A stretch of 5,732 bases of DNA from Spirosoma fluviale. Lineage in GTDB: Bacteria > Bacteroidota > Bacteroidia > Cytophagales > Spirosomataceae. Below, in pieces: positions 1-5,732 of this stretch. The stretch is taken from contig CAMDSI010000139.1 of assembly GCA_945906915.1 (NCBI GenBank), forward strand, positions 1 to 5,732, in the 5' to 3' direction. The position numbers and the translations under genes are program-made. A model generated the notes under the pieces. It saw nothing but the letters and a program-made list of their open reading frames with translations. It made no database searches and was not told where the DNA came from. Within the stretch, counting starts at the first letter, position 1; every line of letters starts with the position of its first letter.

Positions 1-42
1 ATATCTGACATTTTAATATTATTTTGGGGTTCAAAAACGTTG

Positions 43-74
43 CAAAGATTAGAATTAAAGTTGAATTTATCAAA
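43..74 (-). promoter_or_regulatory. Weak promoter-like pair for a gene left of the window
   Basis: In the non-coding stretch after the ROK kinase, the minus strand has TTTG (74-71), a 20-bp spacer and AATCTTTG (50-43). The second element matches seven of the eight positions of TAnnTTTG if nn is free; the first base differs. The spacing equals that of the sdh promoter. The region is A/T-rich, so chance matches are expected, and any gene served would lie outside the window. Confidence 0.25.
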
Positions 75-113
75 CAAATTTGATTCTAATTAAGCTGTTC
101 TAGGGTGTTTAGT

Positions 114-1031
114 TTAAAAACAAAGCGATGCTGCCCCTAAAAGGCCTGCGTCGTTCCCTAATAAAGCTTTTTTAATCGTTAATTTTTCTAAATAAGCAGG
201 TGTTAACCAGTAATTTAATTGCTTCTCCATACTAGGAAGAATAAAGTCGTAAGAGGCTGATAATCCGCCACCTATGAATATATTTTTGATATCTAAAATA
301 CGAATTAAGGAAGCTAACATATCCCCTAAGAGGGTACCTACTTCGTCCCAAACTGCTAAAGCTAATTCGTCCCCTTCTTCTGCACCCACCACTAAAGCCG
401 TGGTGGAAATAGTTCCATCCGCTGGCAAAGATGTTTTGCCTGTATAGCTTGCGCGCATGGCGGTAGCCAATTGCAATAATTCTTTCTTTCCTACATTGCG
501 TTCCAGCACTTTTCCATCGCGAGACGGTACGTGACCTGGCTCCATGGCATTGCCATCGCCTCCTAAAAATATTTTACGATCGAGAACCGCCGCGCCGCCT
601 ACGCCTGTTCCTAAGGTTATAAAGACAAAGTCTTCTGGCATAGTAGTTTTCTCAGGAGAGAAATAGAATTCTCCTAAGGCCGCTGCGTTCGCATCATTTT
701 CCATGAAGAAGGTATGTTCTGGAAAACGTTTTTCTAACATGTCGATCATGGGGGAACCGTCAATTTCAGGAATAGCCGTGATCTCCACCAAGGTTCGGCG
801 ATCTTTGGTCAAAATACCAGGTAGGCCGATTCCGATTTTCCTCACATGCTTGTGTTGATACAATTGCAAGGCAATGGCATCAGCCAAACGATCTAAAAAG
901 TGGTTTGATTCTCTCCAGGTAGCGGTATCGTAACTTTGAAAATTGTTGATTTGACCTGTGTCTGCATGGACAATACCCATTTTTACCCCTGTTCCACCTA
1001 CATCGATTCCTAAGTATTCTGTTGCTACCAT
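114..1031 (-). CDS. ROK-family sugar kinase, probable glucokinase
   Basis: A cytoplasmic ATP-dependent sugar kinase of 305 residues, usual for the ROK family, most likely phosphorylating glucose or a related hexose to the 6-phosphate. The N-terminal phosphate-binding loop DVGGTGVKMG is at residues 10-19. ENDANAAALGE at 111-121 supplies the catalytic base D113, and the second phosphate loop TLGTGVGG is at 139-146. The substrate-binding pair E164 and H167 is kept in EPGH, and a glycine-rich FIGGGLSAS segment sits near residue 260. The zinc motif CxCGxxGCxE normally found after EPGH is absent; the only cysteine is C304. It is therefore a zinc-less ROK variant, and the exact sugar cannot be read from sequence. 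The ATG at 1031 is chosen because the phosphate loop follows at the normal distance; no Shine-Dalgarno is present. It lies 63 bp after the YkgJ-type gene and may be co-transcribed with it. Confidence 0.9.
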   Translation of the reverse strand: MVATEYLGIDVGGTGVKMGIVHADTGQINNFQSYDTATWRESNHFLDRLADAIALQLYQHKHVRKIGIGLPGILTKDRRTLVEITAIPEIDGSPMIDMLEKRFPEHTFFMENDANAAALGEFYFSPEKTTMPEDFVFITLGTGVGGAAVLDRKIFLGGDGNAMEPGHVPSRDGKVLERNVGKKELLQLATAMRASYTGKTSLPADGTISTTALVVGAEEGDELALAVWDEVGTLLGDMLASLIRILDIKNIFIGGGLSASYDFILPSMEKQLNYWLTPAYLEKLTIKKALLGNDAGLLGAASLCF

Positions 1032-1094
1032 TATTTTGATTTATTGAATTACGAAATTGTCGATTTTTGACGTGAATTTCAAATCAAAAGGCGC

Positions 1095-1604
1095 TCATTT
1101 GTAAATTTGCTCGATTTTTTCAAGTATTTGCGTGACTGCAGGACAGATTAACGCATTTTTTGAGGTCAAACCCAAAATCCCCATGATGTTCTTTCGATCG
1201 GTGTGTGGGTATTCTCGGCAGGCTTTGGGGCGGTGATCATAGATACCACATTTATTATCTGTAAGATCTAAAAAGGGACAAGGAGCCGCAGGATATACCC
1301 AATCTCCATCGGAATCTTGCACTAAATAGGCATCCAAGAAGGCAGAGGTCTTCATTTTAAATAAATGGGAAACCCGTTGGATATCCGTGTCATTCCACAT
1401 GGGACTCGTGGTGCGACAGCAATTTCCGCAGGTCAGGCAATCCGTTTTTGCAAAAACCTCCTGGTGAGCTTGGAAAAATTGTGCGTCTAGATTCTTAGGC
1501 TTTCTGGCAACCAGGCGCTGTATGAATTTACGGAAAGAGGGGTCTTTTTTCTCCTTAGGCATGGAAGCAAGAGCGGCAACGCGCTTCATAGGATTCAGTT
1601 TCAC
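1095..1604 (-). CDS. YkgJ-family cysteine cluster protein (CxxCxxCC)
   Basis: A small soluble protein of 169 residues from the YkgJ/UPF0153 group, thought to bind zinc or an iron-sulfur centre through conserved cysteines; its cellular role is unknown. Eight cysteines are visible: the signature C56-x2-C59-x2-C62-C63, then C109 (PCPF), C119 (KCGIYDHRP), C129 (ACREYPH) and C154 (CPAV). The first 40 residues are basic and carry no signal peptide or membrane segment. The start is uncertain. The ATG at 1604 overlaps the thymidine kinase end by 50 bp, M6 (1589) by 35 bp and M15 (1562) by 8 bp. Relatives as I recall them have some 35 residues before the NLD segment, which favours 1604 or 1589. The overlap implies co-transcription and probably translational coupling with the kinase gene. 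Family assignment is firm; a biochemical function is not offered. Confidence 0.88.
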   Translation of the reverse strand: MKLNPMKRVAALASMPKEKKDPSFRKFIQRLVARKPKNLDAQFFQAHQEVFAKTDCLTCGNCCRTTSPMWNDTDIQRVSHLFKMKTSAFLDAYLVQDSDGDWVYPAAPCPFLDLTDNKCGIYDHRPKACREYPHTDRKNIMGILGLTSKNALICPAVTQILEKIEQIYK

Positions 1605-2160
1605 CTAATAAAACGGTTTGTTGTTGATCGGCCTTGCGGTAGGAATAGTGGGCAGCTGCTCCACAATTCACGCAAACGGCATGTACTTTCGTGACGAACT
1701 CAGCAATAGCCATTAATCCGGGCATGGGCCCAAAAGGAATACCCTTAAAGTCCATATCCAAGCCAGCGACAATGATTCGTTTACCTTGATTCGCTAAGGT
1801 ATTACAAACCTCCACGATGTTTTTGTCGAAGAATTGCACTTCATCTAATCCGATCACATCGCAGTCGCCAGCTAATAGCAGGATTTCGCCTGAATTATTG
1901 ACGGGAGTAGAACGGATCGAGTTTTGGTTATGGGAAACAATATCTTCGTCGTGGTAACGCGTGTCGGTAATCGGTTTAAAGATTTCGACGCGCATTTGAG
2001 CGATCTTTGCGCGCTTGAGGCGGCGAATTAATTCCTCTGTTTTACCCGAAAACATGGAGCCGCAAATAACCTCAATCCAGCCTGCTGGCGGATTGCGTTC
2101 GTTGGATTTTTTTTGATTGGGTTCTAAAAACAAGGGCGTAAAAAGCCCCTGATTTTGCAT
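1555..2160 (-). CDS. tdk: Type II thymidine kinase
   Basis: Cytosolic thymidine kinase (ATP + thymidine to dTMP) of the pyrimidine salvage pathway, tetrameric type II family. The Walker A loop GSMFSGKT is at residues 34-41, and DEVQFF at 106-111 gives the metal-binding Asp and catalytic Glu (E107). The structural zinc site is CVNC (C163, C166) plus CRSC (C195, C198). A lasso region with the ESYEARC segment precedes the last cysteines. The reading frame is intact and of family length. The interval given uses the only upstream ATG (2160), but that ATG lies in the loop of the sdh terminator hairpin. A TTG at 2131-2133 would give a protein beginning MFLEPN, which fits the N-terminus I recall for Bacteroidota homologues (MFLE followed by GWIEVICGSMFSGKT), so I consider 2133 at least as likely. 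It follows sdhB by 23 bp and overlaps the YkgJ-type gene. No promoter of its own was found. Confidence 0.93.
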   Translation of the reverse strand: MQNQGLFTPLFLEPNQKKSNERNPPAGWIEVICGSMFSGKTEELIRRLKRAKIAQMRVEIFKPITDTRYHDEDIVSHNQNSIRSTPVNNSGEILLLAGDCDVIGLDEVQFFDKNIVEVCNTLANQGKRIIVAGLDMDFKGIPFGPMPGLMAIAEFVTKVHAVCVNCGAAAHYSYRKADQQQTVLLGETESYEARCRSCFHA

Positions 2161-2169
2161 TCAGGGGCT
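2140..2169 (-). terminator. Intrinsic terminator of the sdh operon, overlapping the tdk start
   Basis: Read on the minus strand, AGCCCCTGA (2169-2161) and TCAGGGGCT (2152-2144) form a perfect 9-bp stem with six G:C pairs and an 8-base loop. Five T's follow (2144-2140, the first being the last stem base). The hairpin starts 15 bp past the sdhB stop codon. There is no T run on the plus-strand side, so it is directional and fits termination of sdhCAB transcripts. The first three loop bases are the ATG at 2160-2158 of the thymidine kinase frame. The T run is short and is followed by ACGCCC, so partial read-through into the downstream genes is plausible. Confidence 0.75.
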
Positions 2170-2183
2170 GTATTAAATGAGTG

Positions 2184-2942
2184 TTATTTGGAAGTGAATG
2201 TGGCCGAGAAATATTCGCGGTTCATTCGGGCAATGTTCTCAATCGAGATACCTTTAGGGCATTCAGCCTCGCAAGCACCCGTATTAGAACAAGCACCAAA
2301 TCCTTCTTCGTCCATCTGAGCGACCATCGCTTGAGCGCGAGTGGCTGCCTCGATTTGGCCTTGTGGAAGGAGGGCAAGTTGAGAAACTTTGGCAGACGTA
2401 AACAACATCGCCGACGCATTCTTACAAGCCGCTACGCAAGCACCACAACCGATACAAGCCGCTGCTGCGAAAGCCTCGTCCGCATCGTCTTTATTAATCG
2501 GGATGTTGTTCGCATCCTTCGCATTACCTGTGTTCACTGAAACGAAACCTCCAGCCGCAATAATACGGTCAAAAGAAGAACGGTTCACCACTAAGTCCTT
2601 AATCACCGGGAATGCACTCGCTCTCCAAGGCTCCACTGTAATAGTTTCGCCATCTTTAAAGGAACGCATGTGTAATTGACAAGTCGTCACACCGCGGTTA
2701 GGCCCGTGAGGACGACCGTTAATGTACATCGAGCACATTCCGCAAATACCTTCACGGCAATCGTGGTCAAATGCGACAGGATCATCTCCTTCTTCTATCA
2801 AACGGTTATTTAACACGTCAATCATTTCCAAAAATGACATATCGGTGGAGATGCCGCTTACCTGGTAGGTTTCGAATTTACCAGCTACGCTTGCATTTTT
2901 TTGTCTCCAAATTTTGAGTGTCAGGTTTAAATGTCCTTCCAT
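2184..2942 (-). CDS. sdhB: Succinate dehydrogenase iron-sulfur subunit
   Basis: Electron-transfer subunit of complex II, carrying electrons from the flavin of SdhA through three Fe-S clusters to menaquinone at SdhC, on the cytoplasmic face of the membrane. It has 252 residues, a normal length. The N-terminal ferredoxin-like domain binds [2Fe-2S] through C62, C67, C70 (CREGICGMC) and C88. The C-terminal domain has C163-x2-C166-x2-C169 plus C228 for [4Fe-4S], and C173, C218 and C224 for [3Fe-4S]; the C218-x5-C224-x3-C228 spacing matches the family. Cysteine roles are assigned by analogy with the Escherichia coli enzyme. C173 is followed by KNASAML instead of the usual proline, as in other single-anchor (Bacteroidota and actinobacterial-like) enzymes. 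The ATG at 2942 is 9 bp after the sdhA stop, without a Shine-Dalgarno, so translation is probably coupled. It is the last gene before the hairpin at 2140-2169. Confidence 0.97.
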   Translation of the reverse strand: MEGHLNLTLKIWRQKNASVAGKFETYQVSGISTDMSFLEMIDVLNNRLIEEGDDPVAFDHDCREGICGMCSMYINGRPHGPNRGVTTCQLHMRSFKDGETITVEPWRASAFPVIKDLVVNRSSFDRIIAAGGFVSVNTGNAKDANNIPINKDDADEAFAAAACIGCGACVAACKNASAMLFTSAKVSQLALLPQGQIEAATRAQAMVAQMDEEGFGACSNTGACEAECPKGISIENIARMNREYFSATFTSK

Positions 2943-2951
2943 TGTATCGAA

Positions 2952-4931
2952 TTATTTATAAGATCTTTGAGCAATTTTGATGTTTTCGTATTTCAATTCT
3001 TCTTTATGAAGCTTGAATTTCGATTGTTTTTCGTATTCCCAAGCCGCTACATAGGCGTACTTTTCGTCATCACGAAGGGCTTCCCCATCTTCTGTTTGGA
3101 ATTCAGTACGGAAGTGACCTCCACAACTTTCGTCGCGATCCAAGGCATCAATACACATTAATTCCCCTAATTCTAAGAAGTCAGCCACACGGCCCGCTTT
3201 CTCTAATTCAGGATTTAGGTTATCAATTTCACCTGGAATCTTCACATCTGACCAGAACTCCTTTTGCAATGCCTGAATCTCCTTAATCGAAGCTTTCAAA
3301 CCTTCTGCGCTACGAGCCATACCACACTCATCCCACATTATTTTACCTAAACGCTTGTGGAAGTAATCGACCGGCTTATTGCCTTTAATGTTCATCAAAG
3401 TCTCTAAACGATCGCGCACCGCTTTTTCTGCTGCTTCAAAATCTGGGGTATCTGTCGACATCGCCGGTGTGCGAATCTCGGCTGCTAAATAAGCTCCGAT
3501 TGTGTATGGAATAACGAAATAACCATCCGCTAAACCTTGCATCAAGGCTGAAGCTCCTAAACGGTTAGCGCCGTGATCAGAGAAGTTAGCCTCTCCTAGA
3601 GCGTATAAACCTGGAACCGTGGTCATTAAATTATAATCTACCCAAAGTCCACCCATCGTATAGTGAACCGCCGGATAAATACGCATAGGCACCTGATAAG
3701 GATCTTCTCCCGTAATTTGCTTGTACATATCAAACAAGTTACCGTATTTCTCTTTCACCACTGCTTTGCCCATCGCTTGAATCTCTTCATCGGATGGATT
3801 GTGCATATTATGCTTGTTCGCTTCTCCTTGACCGTAACGAATAATCGCCGCAGCATAGTCTAAGTAAACAGCCATTTTAGAAGTTCCTACACCAAAACCT
3901 GCATCACAACGTTCTTTCGCCGCACGAGACGCAATGTCACGTGGTACTAAGTTACCGAACGCAGGATAACGACGCTCTAGGTAATAGTCTCTTTCGTCTT
4001 CTGGAATCTCGTTCGCCTTACGTGTATCGTTTTCCTTTTTAGGAACCCAAATACGACCGTCATTACGAAGGGACTCAGACATTAAGGTTAATTTCGACTG
4101 GTGATCGCCCGAAACCGGGATACAAGTCGGGTGAATCTGCGTATAGCAAGGATTCGCGAAGAAAGCACCTTTTTTGTGTGCTTTCCAAGCCGCTGTTACG
4201 TTCGATCCCATCGCGTTCGTAGACAAGTAGAAGACGTTTCCGTAACCACCCGTACATAATAAAACAGCATGTCCGAAGTGACGCTCTAAAGCCCCTGTTA
4301 CAGAGTCACGAGCAATAATACCACGCGCTTTTCCGTCGATCGTAACGACATCTAGCATTTCGTGGCGTGTATACATTTTCACATTACCCATTCCTATTTG
4401 ACGTTGCAAAGAAGAATAAGCACCTAGCAATAATTGCTGACCCGTTTGACCGGCTGCGTAGAAAGTACGCTGTACTTGCGTTCCACCGAATGAACGGTTA
4501 GAAAGCAATCCGCCGTATTCACGAGCGAAAGGAACTCCTTGCGCCACACATTGGTCAATGATATTTCCTGATACCTCTGCAAGACGGTGAACGTTCGCTT
4601 CACGAGAACGGTAGTCACCGCCTTTAATGGTATCGTAGAATAAACGGTAAATGGAGTCACCGTCGTTTTGGTAGTTCTTTGCTGCATTGATACCTCCTTG
4701 TGCGGCAATCGAGTGCGCACGACGTGGAGAATCTTGGAAACAGAATACTTTTACTTTATATCCTAATTCAGCTAGCGAAGCAGCCGCAGAGGCACCAGCT
4801 AGGCCGGAACCTACCACGATGATTTCTAAGCTACGTTTGTTGGAGGGATTTACCAACGGAACACTGGATTTGAACGAAGTCCACTTGTCGGCTAAAGTAC
4901 CTCCAGGGATTTTTGCATCTAATTTTGTCAT
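2952..4931 (-). CDS. sdhA: Succinate dehydrogenase flavoprotein subunit
   Basis: Catalytic subunit of complex II, oxidising succinate to fumarate in the TCA cycle and passing electrons to SdhB. It has 659 residues, typical of the Bacteroidota form. The FAD-binding Rossmann motif VVGSGLAGASAA is at residues 39-50. RRAHSIAAQGG contains H73, the expected covalent FAD attachment histidine. Active-site elements are QIHPT (H267), the proton-shuttle arginine R331 in VPRDIASR, H423 in AVHYTMGG and R457 in ANRLGASAL; roles are inferred from characterised SdhA and FrdA proteins. The C-terminal helical domain includes DESCGGHFRTEFQ near residue 600. The enzyme could also run as fumarate reductase, and sequence alone does not decide direction. 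The ATG at 4931 precedes the Rossmann motif by about 37 residues, as in relatives. It sits 21 bp after sdhC and 9 bp before sdhB, within one operon. Confidence 0.98.
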   Translation of the reverse strand: MTKLDAKIPGGTLADKWTSFKSSVPLVNPSNKRSLEIIVVGSGLAGASAAASLAELGYKVKVFCFQDSPRRAHSIAAQGGINAAKNYQNDGDSIYRLFYDTIKGGDYRSREANVHRLAEVSGNIIDQCVAQGVPFAREYGGLLSNRSFGGTQVQRTFYAAGQTGQQLLLGAYSSLQRQIGMGNVKMYTRHEMLDVVTIDGKARGIIARDSVTGALERHFGHAVLLCTGGYGNVFYLSTNAMGSNVTAAWKAHKKGAFFANPCYTQIHPTCIPVSGDHQSKLTLMSESLRNDGRIWVPKKENDTRKANEIPEDERDYYLERRYPAFGNLVPRDIASRAAKERCDAGFGVGTSKMAVYLDYAAAIIRYGQGEANKHNMHNPSDEEIQAMGKAVVKEKYGNLFDMYKQITGEDPYQVPMRIYPAVHYTMGGLWVDYNLMTTVPGLYALGEANFSDHGANRLGASALMQGLADGYFVIPYTIGAYLAAEIRTPAMSTDTPDFEAAEKAVRDRLETLMNIKGNKPVDYFHKRLGKIMWDECGMARSAEGLKASIKEIQALQKEFWSDVKIPGEIDNLNPELEKAGRVADFLELGELMCIDALDRDESCGGHFRTEFQTEDGEALRDDEKYAYVAAWEYEKQSKFKLHKEELKYENIKIAQRSYK

Positions 4932-4952
4932 ATCAATCGTATCGCTGAAATA

Positions 4953-5618
4953 TTAATGAATCAAATGGAAATGAAAGGCTATTGGCATCGCAGCAAACAC
5001 GGCTGGAATAACAATAGAGAAGATAGCTCCTACTAATTTAATGCCCGGAGTATATTTCGGGTGATTCCAACCCATCGACTGGAATGCGCTTTGGAATCCA
5101 TGCAATAAATGGTAACCTAAGGAAATACATCCTAAAACATAAACCACTACAACTACTGGATTCATGAAAACGTCTTGCATTTCTGCGTATAAGGTATGGT
5201 CTTCTAAGCCTTCTGTTAAGCGAGAGAAGTACCAAAAATGCTTCAAGTGAAGGATTAAGAACAATAACAATAAGGTACCTAAAAGACCCATTGAGCGAGA
5301 ATACCACTTACTATTAGCCGCACCGTCTACTTTAGCATAAGCTACCGGGCGTTTTGATTTATTTTCAAACCAAAGACGTAGGCCATCAAAAATGTGTAAT
5401 AACAAGCCGCCAAACAAGACAATCTCCATGGCTCGGATGATCGGGTTCGTTCCCATGAACTCTGCGCCTTCATTAAAGGCTGCTCCACCGTCATTTAAGA
5501 ATATTAATGCATTTAAGCTGCAATGAACTAACAGGAAGCTGATTAAAAAGAGGCCCGTTATGGCCATCAGGAGCTTTTTCCCGAGTGATGAATTAAGTGA
5601 TTTTGCTAACCAAGCCAT
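4953..5618 (-). CDS. sdhC: Succinate dehydrogenase cytochrome b subunit (single five-helix anchor)
   Basis: Membrane anchor of complex II, of 221 residues, holding the quinone site and probably two b hemes. Five hydrophobic segments are visible at about residues 15-40, 62-82, 107-131, 153-175 and 192-215, so it is the large single-anchor type and no sdhD is needed. Candidate axial heme ligands are H32 (helix 1), H75 (helix 2), H124 or H127 (helix 3) and H170 or H173 (helix 4). This matches the arrangement known for the di-heme Bacillus subtilis SdhC and is assigned by analogy. The N-terminus, with SSLGKKLLMAITGLFL, is typical of the family. The C-terminus has three closely spaced histidines (H216, H218, H221), whose role is unclear. 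The ATG at 5618 is the first gene start after the promoter at 5682-5713, with an A/T-rich leader and no Shine-Dalgarno. It leads the sdhC-sdhA-sdhB operon. Confidence 0.95.
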   Translation of the reverse strand: MAWLAKSLNSSLGKKLLMAITGLFLISFLLVHCSLNALIFLNDGGAAFNEGAEFMGTNPIIRAMEIVLFGGLLLHIFDGLRLWFENKSKRPVAYAKVDGAANSKWYSRSMGLLGTLLLLFLILHLKHFWYFSRLTEGLEDHTLYAEMQDVFMNPVVVVVYVLGCISLGYHLLHGFQSAFQSMGWNHPKYTPGIKLVGAIFSIVIPAVFAAMPIAFHFHLIH

Positions 5619-5654
5619 AAATAAATGTATTTGTTAAAAGGAAAGAAAAATTAA

Positions 5655-5666
5655 CGAACGGGTTCG
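5655..5666. promoter_or_regulatory. 12-bp dyad in the sdh leader, possible operator or small hairpin
   Basis: CGAAC-GG-GTTCG is a perfect 5-bp inverted repeat about 9 to 20 bases downstream of the predicted sdh transcription start. Its G/C content stands out from the A/T-rich leader. The position would suit a repressor site or a leader hairpin, but a two-base loop is too tight for a stable RNA stem of full length. A chance occurrence is quite possible. Confidence 0.25.
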
Positions 5667-5681
5667 ATAAAATTTAACTAT

Positions 5682-5713
5682 CAAAACTACAATCGAAATG
5701 CCGCTCTATCAAA
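5682..5713 (-). promoter_or_regulatory. Bacteroidota-type promoter of sdhCAB
   Basis: On the minus strand TTTG (5713-5710) is followed after a 20-bp spacer by TAGTTTTG (5689-5682). This is a full match to the -33 TTTG / -7 TAnnTTTG pattern of the Bacteroidota housekeeping sigma factor. Transcription would start near 5675, leaving a leader of about 57 bases before the sdhC ATG. A second complete -7 match, TAAATTTG (5717-5710), overlaps the -33 box; its own -33 would fall beyond the window edge. Confidence 0.65.
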
Positions 5714-5732
5714 TTTAAAACGTAAAAAATCC

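Noticed and set aside
49..90. A/T-rich inverted repeats downstream of the ROK gene (ATTAGAAT / ATTCTAAT and ATCAAA / TTTGAT), considered as a terminator
   Set aside because: There are no G:C-rich stems and no clear T run follows. In DNA this A/T-rich such repeats arise easily by chance.
1053..1080. Imperfect hairpin (GAAATT-GTC / GAC-gtg-AATTTC) between the YkgJ-type gene and the ROK kinase, considered as a terminator
   Set aside because: The stem is A/T-rich, has a three-base bulge and lacks a T run on the minus-strand side, so it does not support a terminator call.
1080..1087. TTGATTTG on the minus strand as a -7 box for the ROK kinase
   Set aside because: It misses the key TA step and no TTTG or TTG lies at the needed upstream distance. 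An alternative, CAATTTCG near 1055-1062, has two mismatches.
2181..2540. Plus-strand open frame of 119 codons opposite sdhB, and others at 2389-2679, 2931-3161, 3663-3863 and 4687-4956
   Set aside because: They lie antisense to sdhA and sdhB, whose motifs are complete and unambiguous. Their translations show no recognisable domain and they lack promoter signals.
4424..4720. Minus-strand alternative frames inside sdhA (also 4075-4257), sdhB (2222-2419) and sdhC (5038-5307)
   Set aside because: They are fully nested in well-supported genes in another frame and show no family motifs; they are shadow frames.
1..5732. Search for mobile elements, CRISPR repeats, tRNA or rRNA genes, and an undescribed multi-gene system
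   Set aside because: All the coding space is taken by six recognisable housekeeping genes on one strand with tight spacing. No direct-repeat array, transposase, integrase or unknown gene cluster is visible.

Overview
The window looks like a chromosomal piece of a Bacteroidota member, most likely a Cytophagales-type bacterium; the genus cannot be fixed from this much sequence. Three things point there. The succinate dehydrogenase is the compact sdhC-sdhA-sdhB type with one large membrane anchor. No gene start has a Shine-Dalgarno sequence, and leaders are A/T-rich. The one clear promoter matches the Bacteroidota -33 TTTG / -7 TAnnTTTG pattern. All six genes lie on the minus strand and are read from the right end of the window to the left.

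Layout in transcription order. At 5619-5732 lies the sdh promoter and leader. sdhC (4953-5618), sdhA (2952-4931) and sdhB (2184-2942) follow with gaps of 21 and 9 bp and encode a complete succinate:menaquinone oxidoreductase (respiratory complex II). A 9-bp GC-rich hairpin with a five-T run (2140-2169) follows sdhB directly and is a good intrinsic terminator. The next gene, a type II thymidine kinase (1555-2160), has its first ATG inside the loop of that hairpin, so its true start may be a TTG at 2133. Its end overlaps a YkgJ-type cysteine-cluster protein (1095-1604) by 50 bp. After a 63-bp gap comes a ROK-family sugar kinase (114-1031) that lacks the family's usual zinc-binding cysteines. The left 113 bp are A/T-rich and non-coding, with a weak promoter-like pair that could serve a gene beyond the edge.

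Functionally, the right half is one respiratory operon linking the TCA cycle to the quinone pool. The left half is a set of small housekeeping genes: thymidine salvage, a probable metal-binding protein of unknown role, and sugar phosphorylation. Apart from the overlaps nothing suggests that they act together. I see no mobile element, CRISPR array, RNA gene or defence-type cassette. The most interesting point is local: the overlap of the sdh terminator with the thymidine kinase start.
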